Part shown: in pieces, positions 51,526 to 60,891 of the stretch
Layout of the letters: each line of letters starts with the position of its first letter
Position numbering within the stretch: position 1 is the first letter of the stretch
From: Flavobacterium terrisoli
Lineage (GTDB): Bacteria > Bacteroidota > Bacteroidia > Flavobacteriales > Flavobacteriaceae
Assembly: GCF_030167905.1 (NCBI RefSeq)
Contig: NZ_JARGNA010000003.1
Span: forward strand, 1 to 64,000
Length of the DNA: 64,000 bases
Direction of reading: 5' to 3'
Translations under genes and position numbers: made by a program
The notes under the pieces: model-generated
What the model was told of the DNA's origin: nothing
What the model saw: the letters and a program-made list of their open reading frames with translations, nothing else
Database searches by the model: none

Positions 51526-52014
51526 ATGCTCATTCCGGCCATTCACAAAACCCTCAACGAGTTATCCGATTTAGTATCGAAACTCTCCGATGACGACTAT
51601 TGTTGTCCCTGTCACGACTTGAGTAATGCCACTATCGGCGAACATACCCGACACATTATTGAGATGTTTCAATGTCTCGAAAATCAGTATGAAAATGGCG
51701 TGGTCAATTATGACAACCGCAAACGGGATTATGCGATTCAGACCAATACGGCTTTCGCCAAAGAATGTATCGATACCATCATGAGCCAGGTAGACAAACC
51801 CAATAAAAATCTGCAATTGCAACAAATTGTCGATGGCGAAGAATTGCTGATTGAAAGCAATTACCACCGTGAGTTGTTGTACAATCTGGAACATTGCATC
51901 CACCATCAGGCGTTGATCAAAGTGGCGATTATCCAATCCAAAACGATTGATGTTGATGCCGATTTTGGCGTGGCGCGTTCTACCATAGAATACCGAAAAC
52001 AATGTGCACAGTAA
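51526..52014 (+). CDS. DinB-like family protein
   Basis: 162 aa from ATG 51526; the open frame reaches back to 51424 but would overlap the DoxX gene by 47 bp and lacks family similarity. The four-helix DinB fold is indicated by LIPAIHKTLNELSDLVSKLS, ATIGEHTRHIIEMFQCLE and ELLYNLEHCIHHQALIKVAI. The three His (in GEHTRH and EHCIHH) fit a metal site. Such enzymes include thiol-dependent transferases. Its end overlaps the NRDE gene by 13 bp. Confidence 0.82.
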   Translation: MLIPAIHKTLNELSDLVSKLSDDDYCCPCHDLSNATIGEHTRHIIEMFQCLENQYENGVVNYDNRKRDYAIQTNTAFAKECIDTIMSQVDKPNKNLQLQQIVDGEELLIESNYHRELLYNLEHCIHHQALIKVAIIQSKTIDVDADFGVARSTIEYRKQCAQ

Positions 52015-52712
52015 GTTTTGTCAATGCCAATGGTAAAATCATCATTACGTCCAATCGTGATGAAAAGATTTTAAGACCTAATGCTATTGAGCCTAAAAAT
52101 TATCTCATCAATAACAAGAAAGTCATTTTTCCCAAAGACAACAAAGCCGGTGGCACTTGGTATGCCATCGACGAACATTCCAATGTTTTAGTCTTATTAA
52201 ATGGTGCCGAAGAAAAACATGTCTTAAAAGACGGTTACCGAAAAAGCCGCGGTTTGATTGTGCTTGATTTAATCAGCAGCGAATCACCATTTCAGGCTTG
52301 GCAGGAAACTGATTTAAGCGATATCGAACCGTTTACTTTAGTGTTATTCGAAAACCAAAAACTCTATCAGCTGCGCTGGAATGAATTGGAGAAAAGTACT
52401 TTGGAATTGAATACCAATGAAAGTCATATTTGGTCGTCATCGACTTTATATCCGGCGGCAATCAGAGAAAAAAGAGCCAACTGGTTTTATACTTTTCTCG
52501 ATACCAAGCCCGAAGTCAATGAAGAAGAATTGTTCAATTTTCACCGCTATACCGAAGAAGGCAACACCGAACATGGTTTGGTTATCAACCGAAATGATAT
52601 TTTAAAAACACTGAGTATCACGCAAACGGTCATCGAAATGAATAAAGTTACCATTCATTACAATGATTTGATTGCCGAACGGGATTTTTCCAATATCTTT
52701 ATTTCGGTATAA
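52002..52712 (+). CDS. NRDE-family (TANGO2-like) protein
   Basis: 236 aa. It begins MCTVSFVNANGKIIITSNRD with the NRDE signature (SNRDE) and an N-terminal Cys2 that is typical of Ntn-hydrolase-like folds after Met removal. GGTWYAIDEHSNVLVLLNGA follows. TANGO2-like proteins are linked to haem trafficking in eukaryotes and remain poorly defined in bacteria. It overlaps the DinB-like gene by 13 bp. Confidence 0.85.
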   Translation: MCTVSFVNANGKIIITSNRDEKILRPNAIEPKNYLINNKKVIFPKDNKAGGTWYAIDEHSNVLVLLNGAEEKHVLKDGYRKSRGLIVLDLISSESPFQAWQETDLSDIEPFTLVLFENQKLYQLRWNELEKSTLELNTNESHIWSSSTLYPAAIREKRANWFYTFLDTKPEVNEEELFNFHRYTEEGNTEHGLVINRNDILKTLSITQTVIEMNKVTIHYNDLIAERDFSNIFISV

Positions 52713-52732
52713 CAACTTTTAACTCATCATTC

Positions 52733-53767
52733 TTGAGACTATTTTTCCACAAATTATTCCACTGGGAATATTGGCCATTCCAGATTGTATATATTCCTAT
52801 TTATTTCCTGTGGGCGTATTATGCGTTGAAAGCAAGAACGATTTTCTTTTTCAATGCCTGTAATCCAACGATGCGCAACGGCGGATTCATCATGGACAGC
52901 AAAATTGAAATCTATGATTTGATTCCGCAGCATTTTTATCCCAAAACCAAATTTGTCAAAGAGAAACAGCCTTTTGAAGAGGTTGAAAATATACTCAATA
53001 ATTCTAAAATCGATTTTCCGTTTATCGCGAAGCCCGATATCGGCCTGCGTGGTTCGGCAGTCAAAAAAATCAATAATCTTGACGATTTAAAAAGCTATCA
53101 CAGCAAAGCCAATTTCGATTATTTAGTGCAGGATTTGATTCCGTTTCCCAATGAAGTCGGGATTTTTTATGTGCGTTATCCTCATGAAAAGCACGGCAGG
53201 ATTACCGGAATTGTAGCCAAAGAATTCCTGATTGTTGAAGGCGATGGTTGTTCAACTGTTGAGGAATTATTGAAGGCCAATCCGCGTTATGAGTTTCAGT
53301 TGAAAGCGTTGCAAAGAGAATATGGTAATAAGCTCAAGGATATTTTAGCCAAAGGCGAAAAACGCAATTTGGTTCCCTATGGCAATCATGCGCGTGGCGC
53401 CAAATTTTTGGATTACAGCCATTTGATTTCGCCACAATTGACCAAAATCATTGACGATATGTGCTTGCAAATCGATGAGTTTTATTTTGGGAGAATGGAT
53501 TTGATGTACAATACCTGGGAAGAATTGGAACAAGGGAAAAACTTCTCGGTTGTTGAATTGAATGGTGCAGCGAGTGAACCAACGCACATTTACGATCCAA
53601 AACATTCACTCTTTTTTGCGTGGAAGGAATTGGCACGGCATATTACTTATATGTTCGAAATCAGTGTGGCCAACCACAAACGCGGATTTGCTTATTTGCC
53701 ACATAAAATCGGGATGGAACAATACAACCTGCATTTGGAGCAATCCAACAAAATAGTCCACTTTTGA
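52733..53767 (+). CDS. ATP-grasp-like protein
   Basis: 344 aa, starting at a TTG (no in-frame ATG before the conserved part FHWEYWPFQIVYIPIYFLWA). After an N-terminal hydrophobic segment, the ATP-grasp fold shows PFIAKPDIGLRGSAVKKINN, LVQDLIPFPNEVGIFYVRYP and YFGRMDLMYNTWEELEQGKN with a catalytic metal site near VVELNGAASEPTHIYDP. It would ligate a carboxylate and an amine or thiol using ATP; substrates are unknown. Its stop overlaps the next ATG (TGATG). Confidence 0.8.
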   Translation: MRLFFHKLFHWEYWPFQIVYIPIYFLWAYYALKARTIFFFNACNPTMRNGGFIMDSKIEIYDLIPQHFYPKTKFVKEKQPFEEVENILNNSKIDFPFIAKPDIGLRGSAVKKINNLDDLKSYHSKANFDYLVQDLIPFPNEVGIFYVRYPHEKHGRITGIVAKEFLIVEGDGCSTVEELLKANPRYEFQLKALQREYGNKLKDILAKGEKRNLVPYGNHARGAKFLDYSHLISPQLTKIIDDMCLQIDEFYFGRMDLMYNTWEELEQGKNFSVVELNGAASEPTHIYDPKHSLFFAWKELARHITYMFEISVANHKRGFAYLPHKIGMEQYNLHLEQSNKIVHF

Positions 53768-54393
53768 TGCAAAATCTCAAAAACATAGTCGTTGGTTTTC
53801 TGGTGAGTTTCATCGGGTCGATTCCTTTGGGCTATTTGAATGTCGTTGGTTTTCAGGTGTATCAAAAGTCGGGTTTAATGCCCACGATGTTGTATTTATT
53901 GGGCGTTATCCTCATTGAGTTTTTTGTGATTTATTTCACCTTGATTTTTGCCAATAAACTGGCGGCCAATGTAAAACTGACCAAGTACATCGAAGGTTTT
54001 TCCATTGTGTTTATGTTTTTGTTGGCGTATGTTTTTTATTCGAGTGCCAAATCCAAAAGTGATTTTACCACTTCATTTGATTATGTACCATTTGTTTTGG
54101 GAATCGTATTGAGCTGCCTCAATTTTATCCAGATTCCGTTTTGGACCGGTTGGAATCTGTATTTGCTGAATGGAAAACACATAGAGATTTCAGGCGCGAG
54201 AAAATATGTTTTTGTCGTTGGAACCATAGCCGGTACTTTTTGTGGCATGCTGACGCTGATTTTGGCATTGCATTATTTCTCCTCGAATGTTGATTTTTTG
54301 GCCAAATATTTAATGCAAATCATTATTCCGCTGGTGTTTGTGGGATTTGGAATTCTGCAATCGATAAAGTTTTACCGAAAGCATATCAACTGA
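53767..54393 (+). CDS. LysE-like membrane protein
   Basis: 208 aa from ATG 53767; a TTG at 53764 would add one codon. About six TM helices, beginning IVVGFLVSFIGSIPLGYLNV with the PxGxxN pattern of LysE/RhtB exporters. Amino-acid export is the family's known role; here the substrate is unknown. It is coupled to the ATP-grasp gene by TGATG and could export its product; that is inference. Confidence 0.75.
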   Translation: MQNLKNIVVGFLVSFIGSIPLGYLNVVGFQVYQKSGLMPTMLYLLGVILIEFFVIYFTLIFANKLAANVKLTKYIEGFSIVFMFLLAYVFYSSAKSKSDFTTSFDYVPFVLGIVLSCLNFIQIPFWTGWNLYLLNGKHIEISGARKYVFVVGTIAGTFCGMLTLILALHYFSSNVDFLAKYLMQIIIPLVFVGFGILQSIKFYRKHIN

Positions 54394-54438
54394 TTTCATT
54401 TCCTAAGTTTTGCTATATTTACCATATAAAAACACACA

Positions 54439-55116
54439 ATGAAGAACATTATTATTACTGGAACTTCAAGAGGAATTGGTTACGAATTGGCGTTGCAATT
54501 TGCCAAAGCCGGACACCAAGTCTTAGCCATTTCCAGAAAAACACCTCAAGCCCTAATTGAAAACGAAAACATCACTTGTCTTTCCGTTGATTTGGGTAAA
54601 GAAGAAGAATTAGCCGAAGTCGAAAAATTTCTTTCCAGTGCTTGGAAACATGTCGATATCATCATTCACAACGCCGGAAGTTTGGTGAACAGACCTTTTT
54701 CGCAAACTTCACAATCTGATTTTGAAAGTGTTTACCGGGTTAATGTTTTTGGTGTGGCCAATTTGACGCGTGTTTGCTTGCCGTATTTGGAAAAAGGGAG
54801 CCATGTGGTTTCCATCAGTTCGATGGGCGGCATTCAGGGCAGCATGAAATTCGCCGGATTGGCAGCGTACAGTTCGAGCAAAGGTGCCGTGATTACGCTT
54901 TCAGAATTGTTGGCGGAAGAATACAAAGAGCAAGGCATTGCGTTTAATGTTTTGGCACTAGGCGCGGTAAATACCGAAATGCTTCAGGAAGCTTTTCCGG
55001 GATATGAAGCCCAGATTTCGGCAGCAGAAATGGCCGATTATATTTTTAATTTTGCTCTGACAGGAAACAAATACCACAATGGGAAAGTAATCCAAGTTTC
55101 ATCATCAACGCCATAA
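54439..55116 (+). CDS. SDR-family oxidoreductase
   Basis: 225 aa. The Rossmann motif GTSRGIGYELALQFAKAG (TGxxxGIG) lies near the N-terminus, then NAG in IIHNAGSLVN, a catalytic Ser in VSISSMGGIQG and YSSSKGAVITLSELLAEEY (YxxxK). Classical short-chain dehydrogenase, NAD(P)-dependent. Substrate unknown. A short tandem of ATAACTCATAAT-like words follows the stop. Confidence 0.93.
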   Translation: MKNIIITGTSRGIGYELALQFAKAGHQVLAISRKTPQALIENENITCLSVDLGKEEELAEVEKFLSSAWKHVDIIIHNAGSLVNRPFSQTSQSDFESVYRVNVFGVANLTRVCLPYLEKGSHVVSISSMGGIQGSMKFAGLAAYSSSKGAVITLSELLAEEYKEQGIAFNVLALGAVNTEMLQEAFPGYEAQISAAEMADYIFNFALTGNKYHNGKVIQVSSSTP

Positions 55117-55141
55117 CTCATAATTTATAACTCATAATTCT

Positions 55142-55744
55142 TTGAGCGAAGTCCTTCAAAAATACCTTCCCGAACATTCTGTTCAGCCTTGCTTTGAGTT
55201 AATCAAAAGCAACAATGTGCATTTGAAAATCGTCAACGAGCGCCAAACGCGTCATGGTGATTATCGCAGAGCCGTAGGAGGAAAGCATGAAATTACGGTG
55301 AATGCCAATTTGAATAAATACCGATTTTTAATCACATTGGTACACGAAATTGCCCATTTGGTAGCGTATGAAAAATTCGGAAGATTGATCAAACCGCATG
55401 GCAATGAATGGAAGCATACGTTTCAAAAATTGATGCTGCCGTTTATTCGGCCGGAGATTTTTCCACATTCGGTGTTGCCTTTGGTAGCCAATCATTTTAG
55501 GAATCCAACGGCGAGTAGTGATACCGATGCCCGATTGGCTTTTGCCCTAAAACAATTTGACGAGCGCAAACCCGATATCCATTTTGTACACGAAGTGCCC
55601 AGCGGTAGCTATTTCCGAATCAAAAATGGCAGGATTTTCCAGAAAAAAGGCTTGCGTGTTAAGCGCTATGAATGCTTGGAAGTCAAAACCGGAAGACTGT
55701 ATTTGTTTAATGCCAACGCTGAAGTTGAACTCATTCCGGGATAA
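55142..55744 (+). CDS. SprT-like zinc metallopeptidase domain protein
   Basis: 200 aa, starting at TTG. The active site is LVHEIAHLVAYEKFG (HExxH) with a third ligand in HGNEWKHTFQKLML. The C-terminal part (RIFQKKGLRVKRYECLEVKT) resembles the zinc-ribbon-like end of SprT proteins but lacks a full set of Cys. The eukaryotic relative Spartan repairs DNA-protein crosslinks; the bacterial role is largely unknown. Confidence 0.87.
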   Translation: MSEVLQKYLPEHSVQPCFELIKSNNVHLKIVNERQTRHGDYRRAVGGKHEITVNANLNKYRFLITLVHEIAHLVAYEKFGRLIKPHGNEWKHTFQKLMLPFIRPEIFPHSVLPLVANHFRNPTASSDTDARLAFALKQFDERKPDIHFVHEVPSGSYFRIKNGRIFQKKGLRVKRYECLEVKTGRLYLFNANAEVELIPG

Positions 55745-55745
55745 T

Positions 55746-56210
55746 ATGATCAAGAGAAAGCCTTATTTGCTGTTGTTTACAGAAGTATTAGTATTGTTGA
55801 GTTATTTTATTGTCGGTAATAATGATGATGATAATTTTGCTGTAAATGTTCATGATACTTATTTTGTAATGTCAAAAAATGACATGATTTTGTTTTTGAT
55901 TGTTCTTTTATCCTTTTCGGGGATTATTTATTGGATGATGACCAAATTTAAAGTTGCAGTCAATATGGTTTTAGCTAACAGTCATATTTTCGGAACACTT
56001 TTTTTGACTGCATTACTATTCTATTTTAACTATCAGGATTCATTACAATTGTTTACTAATGTGAATAATATTGATGATTTGTTGAATCCTACAGATTATA
56101 ATTTCTATATCATTATAACATTGATGTTGATTGCATTGCTTCAAGTCTTGTTTATTATAAATATATTTGTAGCCATAATCAAAAAACTTTGCAACTCTGC
56201 TACTAAGTAA
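55746..56210 (+). CDS. Small four-TM membrane protein with cytochrome-oxidase-I-like motif
   Basis: 154 aa from ATG 55746 (the frame is open to 55557, over the SprT gene). Four TM segments: PYLLLFTEVLVLLSYFIVGN, MILFLIVLLSFSGIIYWMMT, SHIFGTLFLTALLFYFNY and YFYIIITLMLIALLQVLFII-like end. Between the first two, FAVNVHDTYFVMSKND recalls the DTYYVVAHFHY segment of cytochrome c oxidase subunit I, but the haem His ligands are missing. Function unknown. Confidence 0.65.
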   Translation: MIKRKPYLLLFTEVLVLLSYFIVGNNDDDNFAVNVHDTYFVMSKNDMILFLIVLLSFSGIIYWMMTKFKVAVNMVLANSHIFGTLFLTALLFYFNYQDSLQLFTNVNNIDDLLNPTDYNFYIIITLMLIALLQVLFIINIFVAIIKKLCNSATK

Positions 56211-56228
56211 CTTTGCAACTCAAAAGAA

Positions 56229-57290
56229 ATGAACAACAATTATTACGCAATATTAATGGCCGGCGGTGTTGGTTCCCGATTTTGGCCGGTAAGTACCACT
56301 GATTTTCCAAAACAGTTTCACGACATGTTGGGCTCGGGAGAAACCTTGATTCAAAAAACCTTTAGTCGTTTGTCGAAGTTGATTCCGGTGGAAAATATAC
56401 TTATTCTAACCAACGAGCGCTACAATGATTTGGTTTTGGAACAATTGCCTATGGTAAAACAGGAGCAGGTTTTATTGGAACCAGCCATGCGTAATACGGC
56501 GCCGTGTATTTTATATGCTTCGCTAAAAATTCAAAAACAAAATCCCAATGCGGTAATGGTAGTCGCGCCAAGCGATCACTGGATAGAAGATGAAGATGAG
56601 TTTGCCAATAATCTACAGCAGTGTTTTGATTTTTGCCAAAAAGAAAATGCCTTGATGACTTTGGGAATCCAACCGACCTTCCCGAATACCGGTTTTGGTT
56701 ATATAGAATTTGATAAAAATGACAATAACCCAATCAAAAAAGTAAACCAGTTCCGTGAAAAACCCGATTATGAAACTGCGAAAGCATTTTTGGAAGCCGG
56801 AAATTTCCTTTGGAATGGTGGTATTTTTATCTGGAGCGTCAAGTCGGTGACCGAAGCTTTTGAAAAATTCCAGCCACAGATGAATGCTTTGTTCCAACAA
56901 GGTTTAGAAAGCTATAATACTTCAGGCGAAAATGAATTCATTCATGACAATTATGCAAAAGCGGAAAATATTTCCATCGATTATGCTGTGATGGAAAAAG
57001 CCAATAACGTTTATGTTTTGCCGGCTACTTTTGATTGGAACGATTTAGGAACCTGGGGTTCGCTTCACGAGAAACTCGATAAAGATGATCAGAACAATGC
57101 GGTAGTCAATGCCACTGTGATTTTGGAAAATGCTTCCAATAATATCATTCGCTCTGATGCTAAAAAACTAGTGGTCATTGATGGTTTAGATGATTACATC
57201 ATTGTAGATAATGAGAATGTACTGATGATTTATCCTAAAAGTAAGGAGCAGGACATCAAGAAAATTACAGAGCAGGCCAACAAATTATAG
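56229..57290 (+). CDS. manC: Mannose-1-phosphate guanylyltransferase
   Basis: 353 aa. Signature MAGGVGSRFWPVSTTDFPKQ at the N-terminus, substrate loops VVAPSDHWIEDEDEFANNLQ and FREKPDYETAKAFLEAGNFL, then WNGGIFIWSV and a C-terminal DWNDLGTWGSLHEKLDKDDQ. It makes GDP-mannose from mannose-1-phosphate and GTP for polysaccharide and glycoprotein synthesis. There is no fused isomerase domain (about 350 aa rather than 470). Confidence 0.93.
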   Translation: MNNNYYAILMAGGVGSRFWPVSTTDFPKQFHDMLGSGETLIQKTFSRLSKLIPVENILILTNERYNDLVLEQLPMVKQEQVLLEPAMRNTAPCILYASLKIQKQNPNAVMVVAPSDHWIEDEDEFANNLQQCFDFCQKENALMTLGIQPTFPNTGFGYIEFDKNDNNPIKKVNQFREKPDYETAKAFLEAGNFLWNGGIFIWSVKSVTEAFEKFQPQMNALFQQGLESYNTSGENEFIHDNYAKAENISIDYAVMEKANNVYVLPATFDWNDLGTWGSLHEKLDKDDQNNAVVNATVILENASNNIIRSDAKKLVVIDGLDDYIIVDNENVLMIYPKSKEQDIKKITEQANKL

Positions 57291-57299
57291 TTGAAAAGT

Positions 57300-57333
57300 A
57301 TCGTTTACTCATTCAAAAGCATCGTTTACTCAT
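57300..57333. repeat. 13-bp direct repeat upstream of the large T9SS gene
   Basis: ATCGTTTACTCAT at 57300-57312 and 57321-57333, period 21 bp (two helical turns). It may be a paired regulator site on one face of the helix, or a duplication. Confidence 0.35.
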
Positions 57334-57422
57334 CTTTCAAAATCAGAAACTAAGAATTTACGCAACCTATGGCATTTTGTCGTATCTTCCGCTTAAGAAT
57401 TTAAGTTTAAGATAAGATATAG

Positions 57423-60400
57423 ATGGACCATGTAAAGTTGAAGTTTACCTTTGTTTTGTTGCTTTTCACCCAGTTGATTTTTAGTCAATTATCGAATTTC
57501 ACCCTAACAGTTACCAGAACCAATGAAACCTGTACGGCCAACGGAACGCTGACATTTAATGTGTCTAACACAACAACAGGCTCAACGATTTTATACTCCA
57601 TTTACCGACTTCCCAATCTGGCTACGCCAATTTCGGTGCAATCAACCAATACTTTGACCGGATTGATTGCTGGAACTTATCGTGTGATAGCCACACAATC
57701 ATTAGGTGCCGACAGCGGAACCCAGCAACAGGATATTGTTATAGATGATTTGGTTGTACCATTGACCTATCAGGTGAGCGGCATTCGTGAAATTTGTGGC
57801 AATGATGGTGTGATAACGATTAATGTGTTGACAGGAACTGCTGTGAATTATGAAATTTTTTCCGGTCCGATGATTCGACCATTGCAGGCCTCTAATATTT
57901 TTACCGGCATGACGGCCGGCGTATATCAGATAAGGGTTTTTGACAATTGTGGTGAAGGTGTAGTGCAAACCTTTACTTTACTGGAGTCCGATCCCGCTTT
58001 GACTTTTGAATTAAATCCTCCGGCATTGGCCAGTTGTACTACCGTTAGCATTGGCGCTGATTTTGAATCTGTTTTGGCTCCGCCAAACGGGGTTGTAAAA
58101 TATCCGTTGCAGGTTGTGACAACCCTTTATCCGCCAACAGGACCACCAGTTACTTATACGCAAACCGTAACCAACTTTTTTTCCTTTTCACAAATTGTTC
58201 CTTTGTATCCGGGACAAACTTATAATTACACCTTTGCCATTACGGATGGATGTGGTGTGGTTTATACGTTAAATGGAGTTATTGATAATCTGGATGTTTC
58301 GGCCTCATATATGGTATTGCCTCAGGATTGTACCCATCAGCAAATCACTTTCTTTAATGTGAGTGCTGTCACTCTGGTTTCAGCACCTTCAGGTTTTACG
58401 ACTTCGCTGCCACAGAGTTATACCGGGCAAATCAATAATAATTCGGTAACGATTGGTGGTTTAATTGAAGGAACTTATGTGTTTAACACCATAGATGTTT
58501 GTGGAAACCCGGAAACTTTTACAGTTGATATAATCATTCCCGAAGTAGCACCGCCATTTGTTTTTATATACAATGTGAATTGTGTTACCGGTTCAGTAAT
58601 CATCAATGGAATTTTGGGACTGGTATTGATTTCTGCTCCACCGGCGTATGATGATTTTCCTTTGCCGCATGATTATACCAGTTTGATAAATTCTGCCAAT
58701 TACATCACTTTCGAGAATATACCGGTTGGAACGTATACATTTGATGCGCTTGATTTATGTGGTCAACCGCAACCTGTTGTAGTGGTCATTGCGCCAGCGC
58801 CACAGATTCCGGTTTTGACTGTGTCAGAAGGATGTCAGGATGGTTTTGGTTCATTTAAGCTGGCAGGACAATTTAATATGATAACCATGACATCTGCTCC
58901 GGCAGCTTATGGAGCTACTTTGCCACTTAATCTGACTGGGAGTTTGGTTGCAAACGGAGCAACCATGGCACTGGTTTTAGATATGCTTCCTCCAGGAACT
59001 TATGTGATACAATCTTTGGATCTTTGTAATAATATCTATAACACTACTGTGACGATACAAGGTCATCAGGATAATACCAATGTTATCATTACGCCAAATT
59101 GTGGTTCGTTTAATCTGGATTTAAACAATACGAGTAACAGTACTATAGAAACTACTTCTTATTGGTTGCAAAAACTCGACACCCTAACCAACACTTGGGG
59201 TCATCCCTTAACCGGTGTGGTTTATATTAACGGAACATATCCGAGTCCGCTCAATTCAGTGCCGTTGAACAATAACAGCATCAATTATAATTTAGCCTAC
59301 CAAGGACATTTCAGGATATTAAAGGTATTCGAGAGTTTTGAGGCGAACAATCCTGTTCTTGTCGATTGTTTTAAAACCATTCACGAATTTGACTTTAACG
59401 GACTGCCGCGTATTAATGATGTGTATTCTGTTTCCTGTGGCACTACCTTTGAAGTGATTGTTCTGGCAGAAGGGTTTAACCCGTTGTTGTATAGAATTAC
59501 CACCAGAAACGGAGATCCTTTTTTAGTTGAAAACGGGAATTCAAATATTTTTACCGGTTTGCAACCTGCGACATACAACTTTCAGGTTGAAGATGCCTGT
59601 GGGAATTTACTAAACAGCGCTTTTGAGATTTTGAGCCCTAATCCATTGGCAATCCAGGCGAATGCGATAACCTGTGATGGAGAAAACCTGACTTTAACCG
59701 TACCCGATTTTGCCTTTTTTCAATATGAATGGTGGAAAGACAATAATACAACGACTATCCTGAGTACTTCAAGTTCCCTGACGTTCACACCTTTTAATTC
59801 GGTGGTTCATAACGGAACTTACCATGTTAGGATAACCTATATCAATAATCCGGGTTCTTGTTTGAATCAAGTGTTGGATTATACCATTAACATCAGTAAT
59901 ATACCTCCTAATGCCGGAAACGGGGGTTCTTTTGACTATTGCGGAAGCCAGGGTAACATTAATTTATTTACGCTTTTACAAGGCAGCTATGATACGGATG
60001 GAACTTGGTCTGAAATGACATCTAGCGGAACGCTCAGCAATAATATTTGGAATTCAACGACAGTGCCTTACGGTAGTTATGAATTCAGATACCATGTTGA
60101 TGGCACTTGTGGTGTTTTTGAAGAATCCTTTATTAATATTACGATTAATGAGATACCGCAAATTCCAACTGCGACCGCAGGAGCTTTGGCTTGTGAAGGC
60201 GCAAGTTTAAACCTTTATGCAACCAATATTCCCAATGCAACCTACCAATGGACTGGTCCGAATGGATTTACTTCATCCGATCAAAACCCTTTAATCAATA
60301 ATCTGACGGTGGCGAATAACGGAACGTATTCGGTTACGGCAACGCAAAACAGCTGTTTGTCGGGAAGTTCAAGTGTTGAAGTTTTCGTAAATCCTTTGCC

Positions 60401-60890
60401 GGAATTTGAATTGAGCCAGGATTGTATAGAAAATGAGTATGTGGTTACGGCGACGCCAATTAACAACTCGTTTGATGCTTTAACGGCCAATTATGCCTGG
60501 ACAGGACCTAATAATTTTACCGATAACCAAAATCCGATTTTAATTACCGGAGAAGAAACCGGTTTGTACAATCTGACGATTACCGTTGACGGATGTTCGG
60601 CAACCCAATCGATTGATGTGGTGCGAACCATTTGTTATATTCCGAATGTGATTACGCCGAATGATGATGCGACCAATGACAGTTTTAACCTCTCAGGTTT
60701 TGAAGTCGACCGAATTGAAATCTACAACCGCTGGGGCAGAAAAGTATACGAGAAAAACAACTACATTGATGAGTGGCATGGCCAAAACATGAAAGGCGAA
60801 AGATTGCCCGATTCGACTTATTACTACATTCTCAGTTTAAGAACCGGAGAAAATAAAGTAGGCTGGGTTTTTGTCAGTGATAATCGATAA
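57423..60890 (+). CDS. Large T9SS protein with gliding-motility-associated C-terminal domain
   Basis: 1,155 aa with a signal peptide (LLFTQLIFSQ). A long beta-rich stalk is made of repeated SprB-like and Ig-like units, each with a Cys pair and GxY-type turns (GLIAGTYRVIATQS, GMTAGVYQIRVFDNCGEGVV, GLIEGTYVFNTIDVCGNPET, NIPVGTYTFDALDLCGQPQP, MLPPGTYVIQSLDLCNNIYN). The gliding-type CTD reads CYIPNVITPNDDATNDSFNL, IEIYNRWGRKVYEKNNY, WDG-like WHGQNMKGERLPDSTYYYIL. Exported by type IX secretion and attached to the surface, probably a PorP/SprF-dependent adhesin; no sprF-like gene follows. Confidence 0.93.
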   Translation: MDHVKLKFTFVLLLFTQLIFSQLSNFTLTVTRTNETCTANGTLTFNVSNTTTGSTILYSIYRLPNLATPISVQSTNTLTGLIAGTYRVIATQSLGADSGTQQQDIVIDDLVVPLTYQVSGIREICGNDGVITINVLTGTAVNYEIFSGPMIRPLQASNIFTGMTAGVYQIRVFDNCGEGVVQTFTLLESDPALTFELNPPALASCTTVSIGADFESVLAPPNGVVKYPLQVVTTLYPPTGPPVTYTQTVTNFFSFSQIVPLYPGQTYNYTFAITDGCGVVYTLNGVIDNLDVSASYMVLPQDCTHQQITFFNVSAVTLVSAPSGFTTSLPQSYTGQINNNSVTIGGLIEGTYVFNTIDVCGNPETFTVDIIIPEVAPPFVFIYNVNCVTGSVIINGILGLVLISAPPAYDDFPLPHDYTSLINSANYITFENIPVGTYTFDALDLCGQPQPVVVVIAPAPQIPVLTVSEGCQDGFGSFKLAGQFNMITMTSAPAAYGATLPLNLTGSLVANGATMALVLDMLPPGTYVIQSLDLCNNIYNTTVTIQGHQDNTNVIITPNCGSFNLDLNNTSNSTIETTSYWLQKLDTLTNTWGHPLTGVVYINGTYPSPLNSVPLNNNSINYNLAYQGHFRILKVFESFEANNPVLVDCFKTIHEFDFNGLPRINDVYSVSCGTTFEVIVLAEGFNPLLYRITTRNGDPFLVENGNSNIFTGLQPATYNFQVEDACGNLLNSAFEILSPNPLAIQANAITCDGENLTLTVPDFAFFQYEWWKDNNTTTILSTSSSLTFTPFNSVVHNGTYHVRITYINNPGSCLNQVLDYTINISNIPPNAGNGGSFDYCGSQGNINLFTLLQGSYDTDGTWSEMTSSGTLSNNIWNSTTVPYGSYEFRYHVDGTCGVFEESFINITINEIPQIPTATAGALACEGASLNLYATNIPNATYQWTGPNGFTSSDQNPLINNLTVANNGTYSVTATQNSCLSGSSSVEVFVNPLPEFELSQDCIENEYVVTATPINNSFDALTANYAWTGPNNFTDNQNPILITGEETGLYNLTITVDGCSATQSIDVVRTICYIPNVITPNDDATNDSFNLSGFEVDRIEIYNRWGRKVYEKNNYIDEWHGQNMKGERLPDSTYYYILSLRTGENKVGWVFVSDNR

Positions 60891-60891
60891 C

